From the IMG/VR virus record IMGVR_UViG_3300027851_000108, positions 1 through 27,803 of that record: a stretch of DNA of 27,803 nt. One strand, given 5' to 3'. Position numbers and translations under genes: made by a program. The notes below the pieces were generated by a model. That model saw only the letters and a program-made list of their open reading frames with translations, did no database searches and was not told the origin of the DNA. This document shows positions 7,507 through 14,099 of the stretch, in pieces. This DNA comes from a virus. The first letter of the stretch is position 1. Each line of letters starts with the position of its first letter.

Positions 7507-8987
7507 TTCGTCTCGGCCTGCTTCTTCTTGGCATATGCGATGCGCCGTGATTTTTCATAATTCCAGAAGTCTTGATCGGGGAACAGCACCTCGTCACGCA
7601 ACCCGCGCGGCCATACGCCGAATTTTGACTTGTATAGGCCCAGCGCCAGCTTACCGCCGCGCTTACGATCAGCATCTAGCCAGCGCGCCATTGACCAGAA
7701 GCGCTGCTTATCCGCCATGGTTGGCACCTTGACCTTGCCAATAGCTACCAGTTCCCCTTCGCCTTCCTCGATGCGCGGCGGCTTTTTTTCGTGCCCGCAG
7801 TATGGGCACACCAGCCCGCTATGCAGCTTCCCGCAATTCGCGCACTCCTTGGGAAGCTTCTCATTCACAATGCGCTTTTGCTTCTCAGCCGGTGGCGTGG
7901 CGTCCAGCGTGTCATGGTGAATATCCGTCACCAGCCCGAGGCGCAGCGAGTTCCCGGCATGGTCCAGGATGATCAGATCCTCAGTCCCCGGATTGACCCG
8001 CAGACCGCGCCCGATCTTCTGGACATGCAGCATTTCCGACATGGTGGGGGCTGCATCGATCACACATGACACAGGCCAGTCGACGCCCGTCGTTAGCGTC
8101 CGCACCGAACAGGCCACCTTGACCTCACCAGATCGAAACTGGCGCTCGATCATGCGCCGCTCCACCATGTCGGTGTAAGCGTCCACATAGGCCGCATTGA
8201 TGCCTGCCGCGATGAACTCCTGCTGCACCTGCCTAGCGTGTGCACAGGACGCGCAGAAAGCCAGTGTTGGCCTATTCTCGCCCCGTGCCAGCCATGTCTG
8301 CACAATCGACGCGACGATCTTCGCCTCTCCCATGACAGCCTCTAGCGCGCTTTCGACGTATTCCCCCGCCGTGACCTTCACCCCGCGCAGGTCCGGCACG
8401 TCAGGCGCGTATGCCTCAAACCGCGACAGGTATCCGCCTTCGATCAGTTCCCCGATGGTGCATGGGATGACCAGATCCTGCCACCGCAGCCCCATACCTT
8501 TCGCCCATGGCGTTGCCGATAGCCCGACGAAAAACACGTCCGGCCTGTCATCCATCAGCTTCTCAACCGCTGCGCTGCGTATGTGGCATTCATCAACGAT
8601 CACCAGAGCCGCAGCCGGGATTTCTCGCCGTGCCAAGGTTTGGACGGATGCAATCTGCAATGGTGCGCTCGGGTCCGTTCTGGGGTGGCTAGCCTGCATG
8701 ACGCCGATACCGTCCAGCCCTTCCGCCTCAAACGCCCGCACCGTCTGATCGATCAGGCTGATCGCTGGCGCCGTGAATATCACCCGGTTTCCTTTGGCAC
8801 GGGCACCTTCGATGATGTTCGCCGCAACCAGTGTCTTGCCGAAACCTGTCGGGCCTTGGATCACCACGCGGCGGTTTCCCCGTGCCAAGGATTGGCGCAG
8901 CATGGCAATCGCGTTCACCTGATGCGGGCGAAGCTCCTTCTTGGCCGGGCTTTTGAACATGTCATTCATCGCGGCCACCGCAGTCAT
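7503..8987 (-). CDS. DEAD/DEAH-type superfamily 2 helicase
   Basis: ATP-dependent DNA (or RNA) unwinding enzyme. The 494-aa protein has a Q-like RPHQ (20-23), Walker A GPTGFGKT (45-52), DECH box (132-135), SAT (157-159), a motif IV region TLAFCASCAHA and motif VI QKIGRGLR (323-330). A C-terminal zinc ribbon follows: C382-x2-C385 and C394-x2-C397. These features match phage SF2 helicases of the UvsW/RadD-like type. The gene overlaps the HTH initiator by 26 bp upstream and the Toprim primase by 4 bp downstream, so a replication role (opening or restarting forks) is most likely. Confidence 0.9.
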   Translation of the reverse strand: MTAVAAMNDMFKSPAKKELRPHQVNAIAMLRQSLARGNRRVVIQGPTGFGKTLVAANIIEGARAKGNRVIFTAPAISLIDQTVRAFEAEGLDGIGVMQASHPRTDPSAPLQIASVQTLARREIPAAALVIVDECHIRSAAVEKLMDDRPDVFFVGLSATPWAKGMGLRWQDLVIPCTIGELIEGGYLSRFEAYAPDVPDLRGVKVTAGEYVESALEAVMGEAKIVASIVQTWLARGENRPTLAFCASCAHARQVQQEFIAAGINAAYVDAYTDMVERRMIERQFRSGEVKVACSVRTLTTGVDWPVSCVIDAAPTMSEMLHVQKIGRGLRVNPGTEDLIILDHAGNSLRLGLVTDIHHDTLDATPPAEKQKRIVNEKLPKECANCGKLHSGLVCPYCGHEKKPPRIEEGEGELVAIGKVKVPTMADKQRFWSMARWLDADRKRGGKLALGLYKSKFGVWPRGLRDEVLFPDQDFWNYEKSRRIAYAKKKQAETK

Positions 8988-9387
8988 TTTCGATCCACTG
9001 GCACGGGTCTTCTATGCTCATCGCAATGTCGTGATAGGCGCTTGGGGTATATCCCTGATTAGGGGGCATATTGTGCCCCATACGAGCGGCATATTGTGCC
9101 CCACCCTTGATGCGGTATCGGCTGTTCAAATTGCGCTTGCCTCGGCCTGTTCGCTGCGTCCTCTGGACAGTGACAATCAGGTTGATTTTCTCCAATTCCC
9201 GAAGCGCCATGCGCACCGCGCGCTCCGACAATTTCGACTTTGCGACGATCCTACCGATGGATGGATCACATCGCCCAGTCTCTTGGTTGTGGTGATCCGC
9301 CAAGACCATAAGCACGACCTTTGCAGGGATGCCCATCTCATTGTTGGCAATGTGAAGCATCGCCGCCCTCATTGCGGTGAAGCTCAT
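8962..9387 (-). CDS. Helix-turn-helix replication initiator (lambda O / HTH_36-like)
   Basis: Probable origin-binding protein, 141 aa, beginning MSFTAMRAAML. The N-terminal ~75 residues form a winged helix of the replication-initiator type: PAKVVLMVLADHHNQETGRCDPS, then IGRIVAKSKLSERAVRMALRELEK and a wing rich in basic residues (RTQRTGRGKRNLNSRYRI). The C-terminal part is loose and polar. ATG 9387 overlaps a 24-aa leader ORF (ATGA); ATG 9396 is an alternative. Two identical 16-bp repeats (9065-9080, 9088-9103) lie within the C-terminal coding part in different frames, as iterons do inside lambda O. The gene precedes the helicase and primase. Confidence 0.78.
   Translation of the reverse strand: MSFTAMRAAMLHIANNEMGIPAKVVLMVLADHHNQETGRCDPSIGRIVAKSKLSERAVRMALRELEKINLIVTVQRTQRTGRGKRNLNSRYRIKGGAQYAARMGHNMPPNQGYTPSAYHDIAMSIEDPCQWIENDCGGRDE
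9065..9080. repeat. Iteron-like repeat, copy 1 (candidate origin)
   Basis: GGCATATTGTGCCCCA. With the preceding bases it forms an inverted repeat, GGGGCA-TATTG-TGCCCC. The identical second copy lies 23 bp to the right. The repeats are inside the initiator gene. Confidence 0.6.
9088..9103. repeat. Iteron-like repeat, copy 2 (candidate origin)
   Basis: Perfect second copy of the 16-bp sequence at 9065-9080, same orientation, 23-bp period. The period is not a multiple of three, so the two copies are read in different frames and encode different peptides (GAQYA and GHNMP). That argues for a DNA-level function. Confidence 0.6.
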
Positions 9388-9458
9388 TCGTCGCACCCCA
9401 TCGCAAGACGTGTGTTGACGATTTCGGCGCTATCGCCGATATTGTGGCTTGAAGCCAT
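9384..9458 (-). CDS. 24-aa leader ORF before the replication initiator
   Basis: Short product MASSHNIGDSAEIVNTRLAM..., too short for most gene finders. It has a good ribosome site (AAAGGGG, 7-8 bases before ATG) and its stop overlaps the initiator start as ATGA. The initiator itself has no strong site of its own, so this ORF may mainly deliver ribosomes to it by coupling. Confidence 0.5.
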   Translation of the reverse strand: MASSHNIGDSAEIVNTRLAMGCDE

Positions 9459-9489
9459 GCGCGATCCCCTTTCGATCCGCTACAGGTTA

Positions 9490-9522
9490 GGCCCGGTCAG
9501 CGTTGGACGCGCTTTCCGGGCC
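9490..9522 (-). other. Long-stem RNA hairpin between VRR-NUC and the leader ORF
   Basis: GGCCCGG and CCGGGCC pair perfectly over 7 bp; inside, AGCG/CGCT add 4 bp across a 2x2 internal loop, with a 7-base apical loop. No T-tract follows on either strand, so it is not a standard terminator. It could be an RNA stability or processing element separating nuclease and replication genes. Confidence 0.45.
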
Positions 9523-9531
9523 GCTTCATTC

Positions 9532-9834
9532 TTACCGATCAGGCGACACGACGCAAGCCTGCACCGCCGCCAGCGCTTCGTCCACATTCCGCACCACGGC
9601 GACCGATCCTTTCCAGCCTCCGTGCCATTCCACCTGATCGGCGGTAAGCCTGCGCTTGGACGGGGCTTTCTTGCCATCCTTGATTTCTAGCAGGTGGTTT
9701 ACACCACGGAACCCGCACAGCAAGTCAGGGCATCCCTGCCCCACGGCATGAAGCGGTTGGACGGTGCAGCCGATAGCCCGCAGCGCCGCGACGATCTCGG
9801 CTTGGTTGGCGTCTACCTTCGCTGCCCTCCTCAT
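9532..9834 (-). CDS. VRR-NUC-type nuclease
   Basis: A 100-aa stand-alone PD-(D/E)XK nuclease of the VRR-NUC type, often found in phage replication regions and thought to cut branched DNA. Visible motifs, in order: NQAEIVAALRAIGCTVQPL (first helix, candidate catalytic Glu), GQGCPDLLCGFRG (motif with catalytic Asp), LLEIKDGKK (E-x-K), then LTADQVEWHGGWKG (the conserved Q-x-x-W/H segment) and a final dEAL helix. The start overlaps the stop of the upstream HTH-like gene (ATGA). The VRR-NUC identity is clear; the true DNA substrate is not. Confidence 0.88.
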   Translation of the reverse strand: MRRAAKVDANQAEIVAALRAIGCTVQPLHAVGQGCPDLLCGFRGVNHLLEIKDGKKAPSKRRLTADQVEWHGGWKGSVAVVRNVDEALAAVQACVVSPDR

Positions 9835-10022
9835 GCGCGCTTCCTCGCCTTCATCACAATGAGGCGGATCAGGTGGGCCTTGCGCAGCGATGCCACAATG
9901 GCGCGGCAGGCGTCGAGGCTATGCCCGTGCTTCACCGCGACATCCTCCACGCCAAGGCCAGCCAGCAGCCCGTCCACCACGTCACGGCGCACGGGGTTTG
10001 GTTCTCGCTTGCTGGCAGTCAT
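9831..10022 (-). CDS. Small HTH-like DNA-binding protein
   Basis: A 63-aa basic protein, MTASKREPNPVRRDVVDG... The stretch VVDGLLAGLGVEDVAVKHGHSLDACRAIV has the spacing of a helix-turn-helix, and the ends are Lys/Arg-rich. GGGGG lies about 6 bases before ATG. It overlaps the VRR-NUC gene by 4 bp. A 46-bp gap separates it from the upstream 73-aa gene. Target and role unknown; such proteins often feed replication or regulate early genes. Confidence 0.68.
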   Translation of the reverse strand: MTASKREPNPVRRDVVDGLLAGLGVEDVAVKHGHSLDACRAIVASLRKAHLIRLIVMKARKRA

Positions 10023-10068
10023 GCGCGCCCCCGGATCAGGATAGCATGGCGCAGCTCATACGCCGCGA

Positions 10069-10290
10069 TCAGTCCGGCGTCACGGTTGCAGACCCGGACG
10101 GCCCGGCGCGCGATGATTTCGCCGGTAGGTCGATCCCAAGCTTCTGCGCTCGTGACGTAAGCGCTGCAATCTCGCCGTGGAAAGGCTCGCGCCAGGATGT
10201 GGCGTAGCGATGCCAGCCAGCCAGTTCCCCGGCTGACAGTGTAGCGATCATGGACAGCTTGCGGCTGATTTCCTCCGGATCCCATGTCAT
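10069..10290 (-). CDS. Small phage protein, unknown function
   Basis: A 73-aa product MTWDPEEISRKLSMIATLSA..., helical, with a Trp-rich middle (GWHRYATSWREPF) and a Pro/Ser/Gly-rich tail. It overlaps the preceding RHH-like gene by ATGA, which supports the start. Another frame (ending at 10019) stays open across this region and would reach an ATGA overlap with the next gene, but it lacks a start codon close by. A frame change near 10100 in the ancestor is possible, since this gene stops 46 bp short of the next, which is unusual in this operon. Confidence 0.65.
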   Translation of the reverse strand: MTWDPEEISRKLSMIATLSAGELAGWHRYATSWREPFHGEIAALTSRAQKLGIDLPAKSSRAGPSGSATVTPD

Positions 10291-10430
10291 TCATCAGCGC
10301 CGTCTTTCTGCATGGCGGCAAGCAAAAGGTGAGCCTTGGCCCACGTTGCCAGACGCAGCGCGCGGCGATCTGCGGCGGATTGCAGCTTGGATTTCTCGGC
10401 TTCCGTAACGGTGATTTCAATTTTCGGCAT
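10287..10430 (-). CDS. Small ribbon-helix-helix/MobC-like protein, first gene of the replication operon
   Basis: A 47-aa product. MPKIEITVTEAEKSKLQSAA shows a strand followed by helix (V-T-x-A-E-K), as in the ribbon-helix-helix fold of plasmid mobilisation and antitoxin-type regulators; the second helix is ATWAKAHLLLAAM. AGAGGG is well placed before ATG. Being the first gene after the face-to-face promoters at 10457-10488, it is a candidate regulator of that switch. The ORF is absent from simple size-filtered gene lists but has good signals. Confidence 0.68.
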   Translation of the reverse strand: MPKIEITVTEAEKSKLQSAADRRALRLATWAKAHLLLAAMQKDGADE

Positions 10431-10456
10431 TGCACCCTCTTGCGTGATATTGCCCA

Positions 10457-10488
10457 TTGACTGTCATGCAACCGTCGGGCAAAGTCAA
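10457..10488. promoter_or_regulatory. Face-to-face overlapping candidate promoters
   Basis: Plus strand: TTGACT (10457-10462), 17 bp, CAAAGT (10480-10485). Minus strand: TTGACT (10488-10483), 17 bp, GACAGT (10465-10460). Each -35 box overlaps the other promoter's -10 box, and both leaders would be about 22 bases long. The -35 boxes are good but both -10 boxes match only 3 of 6 bases. Confidence 0.4.
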
Positions 10489-10513
10489 GGCAACAAACAA
10501 CCGAGGTGGAGAG

Positions 10514-11254
10514 ATGACCGAAGCGAAAACTGGCATTTACAAAGCGCTTGCCGACGCTATGGGCGAGGTGAAGCGCATCTCGAAGGACAACCGCAACGCT
10601 GAACAGAAATACGACTTCGCCAGCGTTGATGACTTCATGGCTATGGTTGGACCGATCTGCGCCAAGCATGGCATCATCACCGTGATTGATGAAGAGCCGC
10701 CCGTGTTCGTCGAGAAGCAGGGAAAGTTTGCTCCGACGCAATGGGCACAGATAGGATACACGCTGACCACGTTTCACACCAGCGGCGAAGCGCTTCCACC
10801 AGTTCGCCGACATGTCGAAGTTATCCGCAGCGGGCCGCAGGCGTATGGGTCCGCGCAGTCATACATCATCAAGCAATACTATCGCGGCCTGCTGAACATC
10901 CCGACCGGCGACAAGGATGATCCTGATTTCGGCGCAGTTGAAGATCAGCGCAGCCAGACGCTGCGCGAGGATCGACGACCGGCAGGCCCGTCGCAGGCTG
11001 ACATTGAAGTGGCCGTACAGCGCATCGCAGCCTGCACCACTGGCAAGGACTTGCTGGCGTCCATCCCCGGCCCGCTGGCAGATCTGCCGCCCGTCCGCGC
11101 CGCCATTATCGACACGCTGCGCATCATCGTCAAAGGCGCCCAATCCACCAAGGCGCTGGAAATCATGGCTGATCACTTCCGCCCGGTATGGGGTGAGGTG
11201 GAAGCCGACGCCAAGGCCCGCGCCGATGAATTGCGCGGCGAAGCCCCGTTTTGA
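10514..11254 (+). CDS. ERF-family single-strand annealing protein
   Basis: Recombination protein that anneals complementary single strands, like P22 Erf. The 246-aa product begins MTEAKTGIYKALADAMGEV. Family landmarks are the KYDFASVDDFMAMVGPICAKHGI block (residues ~33-57), the LTTFHTSGEALPP strand, and GPQAYGSAQSYIIKQYYRGLLNIPTGDKDDPDF, the family's core signature. The C-terminal half is a variable linker and a helical domain rich in Ala and Arg. GGAGAG sits just before ATG 10514. It leads the plus-strand operon and is followed by SSB, a usual partner. The in-frame ATG at 10457 lacks a ribosome site. Confidence 0.92.
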   Translation: MTEAKTGIYKALADAMGEVKRISKDNRNAEQKYDFASVDDFMAMVGPICAKHGIITVIDEEPPVFVEKQGKFAPTQWAQIGYTLTTFHTSGEALPPVRRHVEVIRSGPQAYGSAQSYIIKQYYRGLLNIPTGDKDDPDFGAVEDQRSQTLREDRRPAGPSQADIEVAVQRIAACTTGKDLLASIPGPLADLPPVRAAIIDTLRIIVKGAQSTKALEIMADHFRPVWGEVEADAKARADELRGEAPF

Positions 11255-11265
11255 GAGGTGATGAG

Positions 11266-11457
11266 ATGGTTGAAATCATCAAACGCGGCGAACTTCCCGG
11301 TGATCGTGTTCACGAGGCTACATGCCGGGTCTGCAAATCTGAACTTCGGTTCACAGAGCGCGAGGCCAAACATGTGAACGACCAACGCGACGGCGACTTT
11401 CTGTCAATCAACTGCCCGGTCTGCGGGTCCGTTGTCTCCAAGGATTACCACCTATGA
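11266..11457 (+). CDS. Small zinc-ribbon protein
   Basis: A 63-aa product MVEIIKRGELPGDRVHEATC... with two cysteine pairs, CRVC and CPVC, about 30 residues apart, the arrangement of a zinc ribbon. AGGTGATGAG precedes the start. An in-frame TTG at 11251 is a weaker alternative. Its stop overlaps the next start (ATGA). Small zinc ribbons of this type are common beside phage annealases; a DNA or protein-binding role is inferred. Confidence 0.75.
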   Translation: MVEIIKRGELPGDRVHEATCRVCKSELRFTEREAKHVNDQRDGDFLSINCPVCGSVVSKDYHL

Positions 11458-12203
11458 CCACCCTTGACCCTGCCCGACTTCGCGCGATCAATGACGTTCC
11501 CGAGGACATGATGACCGACAATCCCCGCGCCGTGATCGGCGGAAACGCACCGCCCGATCCAATCGACGAAGCCGTTGCGCCGTTTGCATCCTACATCGAG
11601 GAAGCCGAAAACTGGGCAGACGGAACGCCGGTCCAGACCGAAGCGCAGATGAAAGCCGTTGACGCGCTGGTGAAGCAACTCAAGGCCGCGCGCAAAGCCG
11701 TGGACGAAGCCCGCGACACCGCGACGAAGCCGCTGCATGATGCGTGGAAGTCAGAGGTCGCGCGATGGAAGCCGACGCAGGATGACCTTGATCGCCGCGT
11801 GAAGTGCCTTGTGGCGCTGGGCGATGGCTTCAAGCAGCGTCTGGCCGCAGAGAAGGAAGCCGCCCGCCGTAAGGCCGCCGCAGAGGCCGCAGAGGCGCGC
11901 CGCGTGGCAGAGGAGGCGGCACGGCAGGCCAGCGCGTCCGATCTGGCGGCGCAGGAAGCCGCAGCCATGGCGCAGCGCGAGGCCGAGGAAGCCCAGCGCA
12001 GGGCCAGCGCTGCCGCGAAAGACAAGGTGACTGGCCTGCGCACGGTGACGACCTATCACGTCATCGACGCCCGCGAACTGGCCCGATACCTCTGGGAGCA
12101 TGACCGCGCCGCGATGGACGAATACATGGCGGCACGGGGAAAGGCGCTTGGGCTGGATCTGCCCGGCGTGTTTGAGCAACGCAAGGAAAAGGCGGCATAC
12201 TGA
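11454..12203 (+). CDS. Coiled-coil phage protein of the recombination module
   Basis: A 249-aa protein. Residues ~60-200 form a long Ala/Glu/Arg coiled coil (many AEEAARQ-type heptads). The last ~55 residues (VTGLRTVTTYHVIDARELARYLWEH...) form a compact domain with a strand and helices, similar in pattern to the C-terminal domain of DUF1351-like phage proteins found next to annealases and SSB. It is flanked by a zinc-ribbon gene (ATGA overlap) and ssb (TGATG). It may organise ssDNA or replication complexes; the function is not known. Confidence 0.78.
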   Translation: MTTLDPARLRAINDVPEDMMTDNPRAVIGGNAPPDPIDEAVAPFASYIEEAENWADGTPVQTEAQMKAVDALVKQLKAARKAVDEARDTATKPLHDAWKSEVARWKPTQDDLDRRVKCLVALGDGFKQRLAAEKEAARRKAAAEAAEARRVAEEAARQASASDLAAQEAAAMAQREAEEAQRRASAAAKDKVTGLRTVTTYHVIDARELARYLWEHDRAAMDEYMAARGKALGLDLPGVFEQRKEKAAY

Positions 12204-12622
12204 TGAAGAACATCACGATCTTTGGCGGCATCGGGAAAGATGCAGTCGTTCGCACCACGCCGCATGGCGACAAGGTAACCGGCTTTTCCGTCGCGGTGGA
12301 TGACGGTTTCGGCGACAAGAAGCGCACCATCTGGTTCGATTGCAATCTGTGGGGCGGGCGCGGCGAAAAGCTGGCGCAGTATCTGACCAAGGGCAGCCGC
12401 GTCTGCGTGAGTGGCGATCTGTCCACCCGCGAGCATGACGGCAAGACATACCTCACCATCAGGGCGGCAGAGGTCACGCTTGGCGGCGGTGGGCAGCGCG
12501 ACGAAAGCCAAGGCCGCGATGATAGCGCGCGGCAGTCAAAGCAAAGCGGCGGCGGGTTTGGCGGTGGTGGCTATGCGATGGATGACGGTGATTCGATCCC
12601 ATTTGCCCCGCAGGTGCTGTGA
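12203..12622 (+). CDS. ssb: Single-stranded DNA-binding protein
   Basis: Coats ssDNA during phage replication and recombination. The 139-aa product has the OB fold: MKNITIFGGIGKDAVVRTT, KVTGFSVAVDDGF, TIWFDCNLWGGRGEKLAQYLTKGSRVCVSGDL and GKTYLTIRAAEVTLGG match the SSB core. A Gly-rich, flexible linker (residues ~92-125) follows. The acidic tip reads DDGDSIPF but is followed by five more residues (APQVL), while bacterial SSB normally ends at its DDIPF-like tip; so binding to host SSB partners may be altered. It shares a base with the preceding stop (TGATG). Confidence 0.94.
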   Translation: MKNITIFGGIGKDAVVRTTPHGDKVTGFSVAVDDGFGDKKRTIWFDCNLWGGRGEKLAQYLTKGSRVCVSGDLSTREHDGKTYLTIRAAEVTLGGGGQRDESQGRDDSARQSKQSGGGFGGGGYAMDDGDSIPFAPQVL

Positions 12623-12810
12623 TGGCGCGCCGCCCCAATCATGACGACCGCCGGGCGCTGGCAGCAATGCGCGAACTGCTGGCCAGGGGCATCAGCGATC
12701 AAGCCACGCTGGTGGATCATGCCGCAACCATCATCGGCGGCAGCGAGGCCGCGAAAATGACCGCCCAGCGCGTCTATGACCTGCATTACCGCATCATGGG
12801 CGCGGTATGA
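12622..12810 (+). CDS. Small basic helical protein, unknown
   Basis: A 62-aa product MARRPNHDDRRALAAMRELL... predicted to be all helix; the region SDQATLVDHAATII-GGSEAAKMTAQRVYDLHYRI has a possible helix-turn-helix pattern. Start overlaps the ssb stop (TGATG), and its stop overlaps the NinB-like gene (ATGA), so it belongs to the recombination operon. No family recognised. Confidence 0.7.
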   Translation: MARRPNHDDRRALAAMRELLARGISDQATLVDHAATIIGGSEAAKMTAQRVYDLHYRIMGAV

Positions 12811-13259
12811 CCACGCGCGTCATCCGCGATCCGAACGACATTGCCGGGCTGGCGCGCTTGCTGTCAGCCCGCAAGCTGCCGGTCACGGTGACAATCACCG
12901 CCGGGGCCAGCCGCACGGATCGGCAAAACCGTCTTATGCACAGGTGGTTTGACGATGTGTCGAAACAGCTTGGCGACATGACCCGCGAAGAGGTCCGCGC
13001 CTACTGCAAGCTGCATTTCGGCGTGCCGATCCTGCGCGCCGAGAACGAGGCGTTCAAGCTGGCCTACGATGCGGTCATGCTGCACCTGCCGTATGAGGCC
13101 AAGCTGGCCTTCATGCAGCACATGCAATTGCCGGTCACATCGCTAATGACCGTCAAACAGCAGACGGCCATGCTGGATGAAATGGCCAAACACTGGTCAG
13201 CGCAAGGCGTGCGCCTAACCGATCCCGAAGCAATGAGATATGAGGAAGAATTCAAATGA
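12807..13259 (+). CDS. NinB-like recombination protein
   Basis: A 150-aa protein resembling lambda NinB, an accessory recombination (Orf) protein that binds ssDNA and SSB. Seen: LPVTVTITAGASRTDRQNRLMHRWFDDVSKQL, which matches the NinB pattern of a strand followed by R-x3-QN-x-L-x-x-x-(L/W)-x-D(V)S-x-Q, then a helical middle and a C-terminal MLDEMAKHWSAQGVRLTDPEA segment like NinB's end. Placement right after ssb and near an ERF gene supports this. ATGA overlaps at both ends. Confidence 0.75.
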   Translation: MTTRVIRDPNDIAGLARLLSARKLPVTVTITAGASRTDRQNRLMHRWFDDVSKQLGDMTREEVRAYCKLHFGVPILRAENEAFKLAYDAVMLHLPYEAKLAFMQHMQLPVTSLMTVKQQTAMLDEMAKHWSAQGVRLTDPEAMRYEEEFK

Positions 13260-13504
13260 CCCAGGAAGCATACAACGTCACCGCCGAAGAGCTGCGCCAA
13301 TTCATTGAGCGCATCGAGCAGCTGGAAAGCGAAAAGCGCGACATCGCGGAGCAGATCAAGGAAGCCTTCGCCGAGGCCAAGGGGCGCGGATATTCAACCC
13401 CGATCATGCGCGAAATCATCAAACAGCGCCGCATGAAGCCGGATGACGTGGCAGAACGCGAGGCGATCCTTGACATGTATCGCAGCGCCCTTGGGATGCG
13501 GTGA
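13256..13504 (+). CDS. gapR: GapR-family (DUF2312) DNA-binding protein
   Basis: Alphaproteobacterial nucleoid protein family; Caulobacter GapR binds overtwisted AT-rich DNA ahead of replication and transcription and stimulates topoisomerases. This 82-aa copy shows the whole fold: EELRQFIERIEQLESEKRDIAEQIKEAFAEAKGRGY (first coiled-coil pair), the hinge, IIKQRRMKPDDVAEREAILDMYRSALG (last helices with basic residues). Length is close to the host family. In the phage it sits between the NinB-like and HNH-like genes, with ATGA and GTGA overlaps, so it is made with the replication/recombination proteins. It is also the best marker of the host group. Confidence 0.93.
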   Translation: MTQEAYNVTAEELRQFIERIEQLESEKRDIAEQIKEAFAEAKGRGYSTPIMREIIKQRRMKPDDVAEREAILDMYRSALGMR

Positions 13505-13869
13505 GCATCGCCAGCCAGCGCGGGCCGCTTGGCCCCAAACATCCCAAGCCGCCTAAGCGCAGAAAGCCCCTGCCGCGCGTGAGCAAGAAGCGCGCGGCAT
13601 ACCTCGCCAGCGATGACCGAGCCGCCGGGCTGGCGCATATGGCCAGTGTGGCGGCGTTGCCGTGCCTCGTCTGCGGCGCATGGCCAGTGGAGGTGCACCA
13701 CATGCCAGACCCGCGATCCGATCTGCGCGTGATACCGCTTTGCCCGCGTCACCATCGCCGCGAATTTGGTCCTGGCGCGTATCATTACAGCCCCAAGGCG
13801 TTCATCGCCGCGCATGGATCACCCGCCGATCTGCTGGCTCGCGTCGATTGTCTGTTGCGTGGCAGTTGA
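13501..13869 (+). CDS. HNH/Ref-like nuclease domain protein
   Basis: A 122-aa product starting with GTG (GTGA overlap with gapR). The first ~40 residues are very basic (KHPKPPKRRKPLPRVSKKR). The core shows PCLVCGAWPVEVHHM (C-x2-C then HH), then IPLCPRHHRREFG (L-C-x-x-HH), the order seen in phage HNH nucleases such as P1 Ref and DUF968-type proteins. Basic tail plus zinc/HNH core suggests a DNA-cutting or nicking role in recombination, agreeing with the operon. The catalytic His pair is present; whether it is active is not shown. Confidence 0.8.
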   Translation: MSIASQRGPLGPKHPKPPKRRKPLPRVSKKRAAYLASDDRAAGLAHMASVAALPCLVCGAWPVEVHHMPDPRSDLRVIPLCPRHHRREFGPGAYHYSPKAFIAAHGSPADLLARVDCLLRGS

Positions 13870-13955
13870 CGCCGACACGGCGCTGCGCAGGCATTGCACG
13901 GGCGCATATCTGATGGCAATATGAGGCGAGCAACACTCAAGGAGGCGCAGACGAC

Positions 13956-14099
13956 ATGACACGAGAGACACGGGTTCCGGTGAGCCTGAGCAAGGACGAA
14001 CACGCCGCGATCAAGGCCACCGCAGACGCGAACGGCGAAAGCATGGCGAACATGCTGCGGCGTCTCGGGCTGGCTGCGGCTAAGGAGGCTGGGAAGTGA
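13956..14099 (+). CDS. Small ribbon-helix-helix protein
   Basis: A 47-aa product: MTRETRVPVSLSKDEHAAIK and the second helix ESMANMLRRLGLAAAKEA give the strand-helix-helix pattern of Arc/MetJ-like DNA-binding proteins. AAGGAGG lies 10 bases before ATG, a strong site after an 86-base gap (13870-13955), in which TTGCAC and CAATAT are 17 bases apart and could be a weak internal promoter. Its stop overlaps the next GTG (GTGA). It may regulate the second half of this operon. Confidence 0.75.
   Translation: MTRETRVPVSLSKDEHAAIKATADANGESMANMLRRLGLAAAKEAGK

Noticed and set aside
10019-10813. 264-aa minus-strand ORF
   Set aside because: It runs antisense through the ERF gene and the promoter region and shows no domain; only its last part is of interest as a possible old frame.
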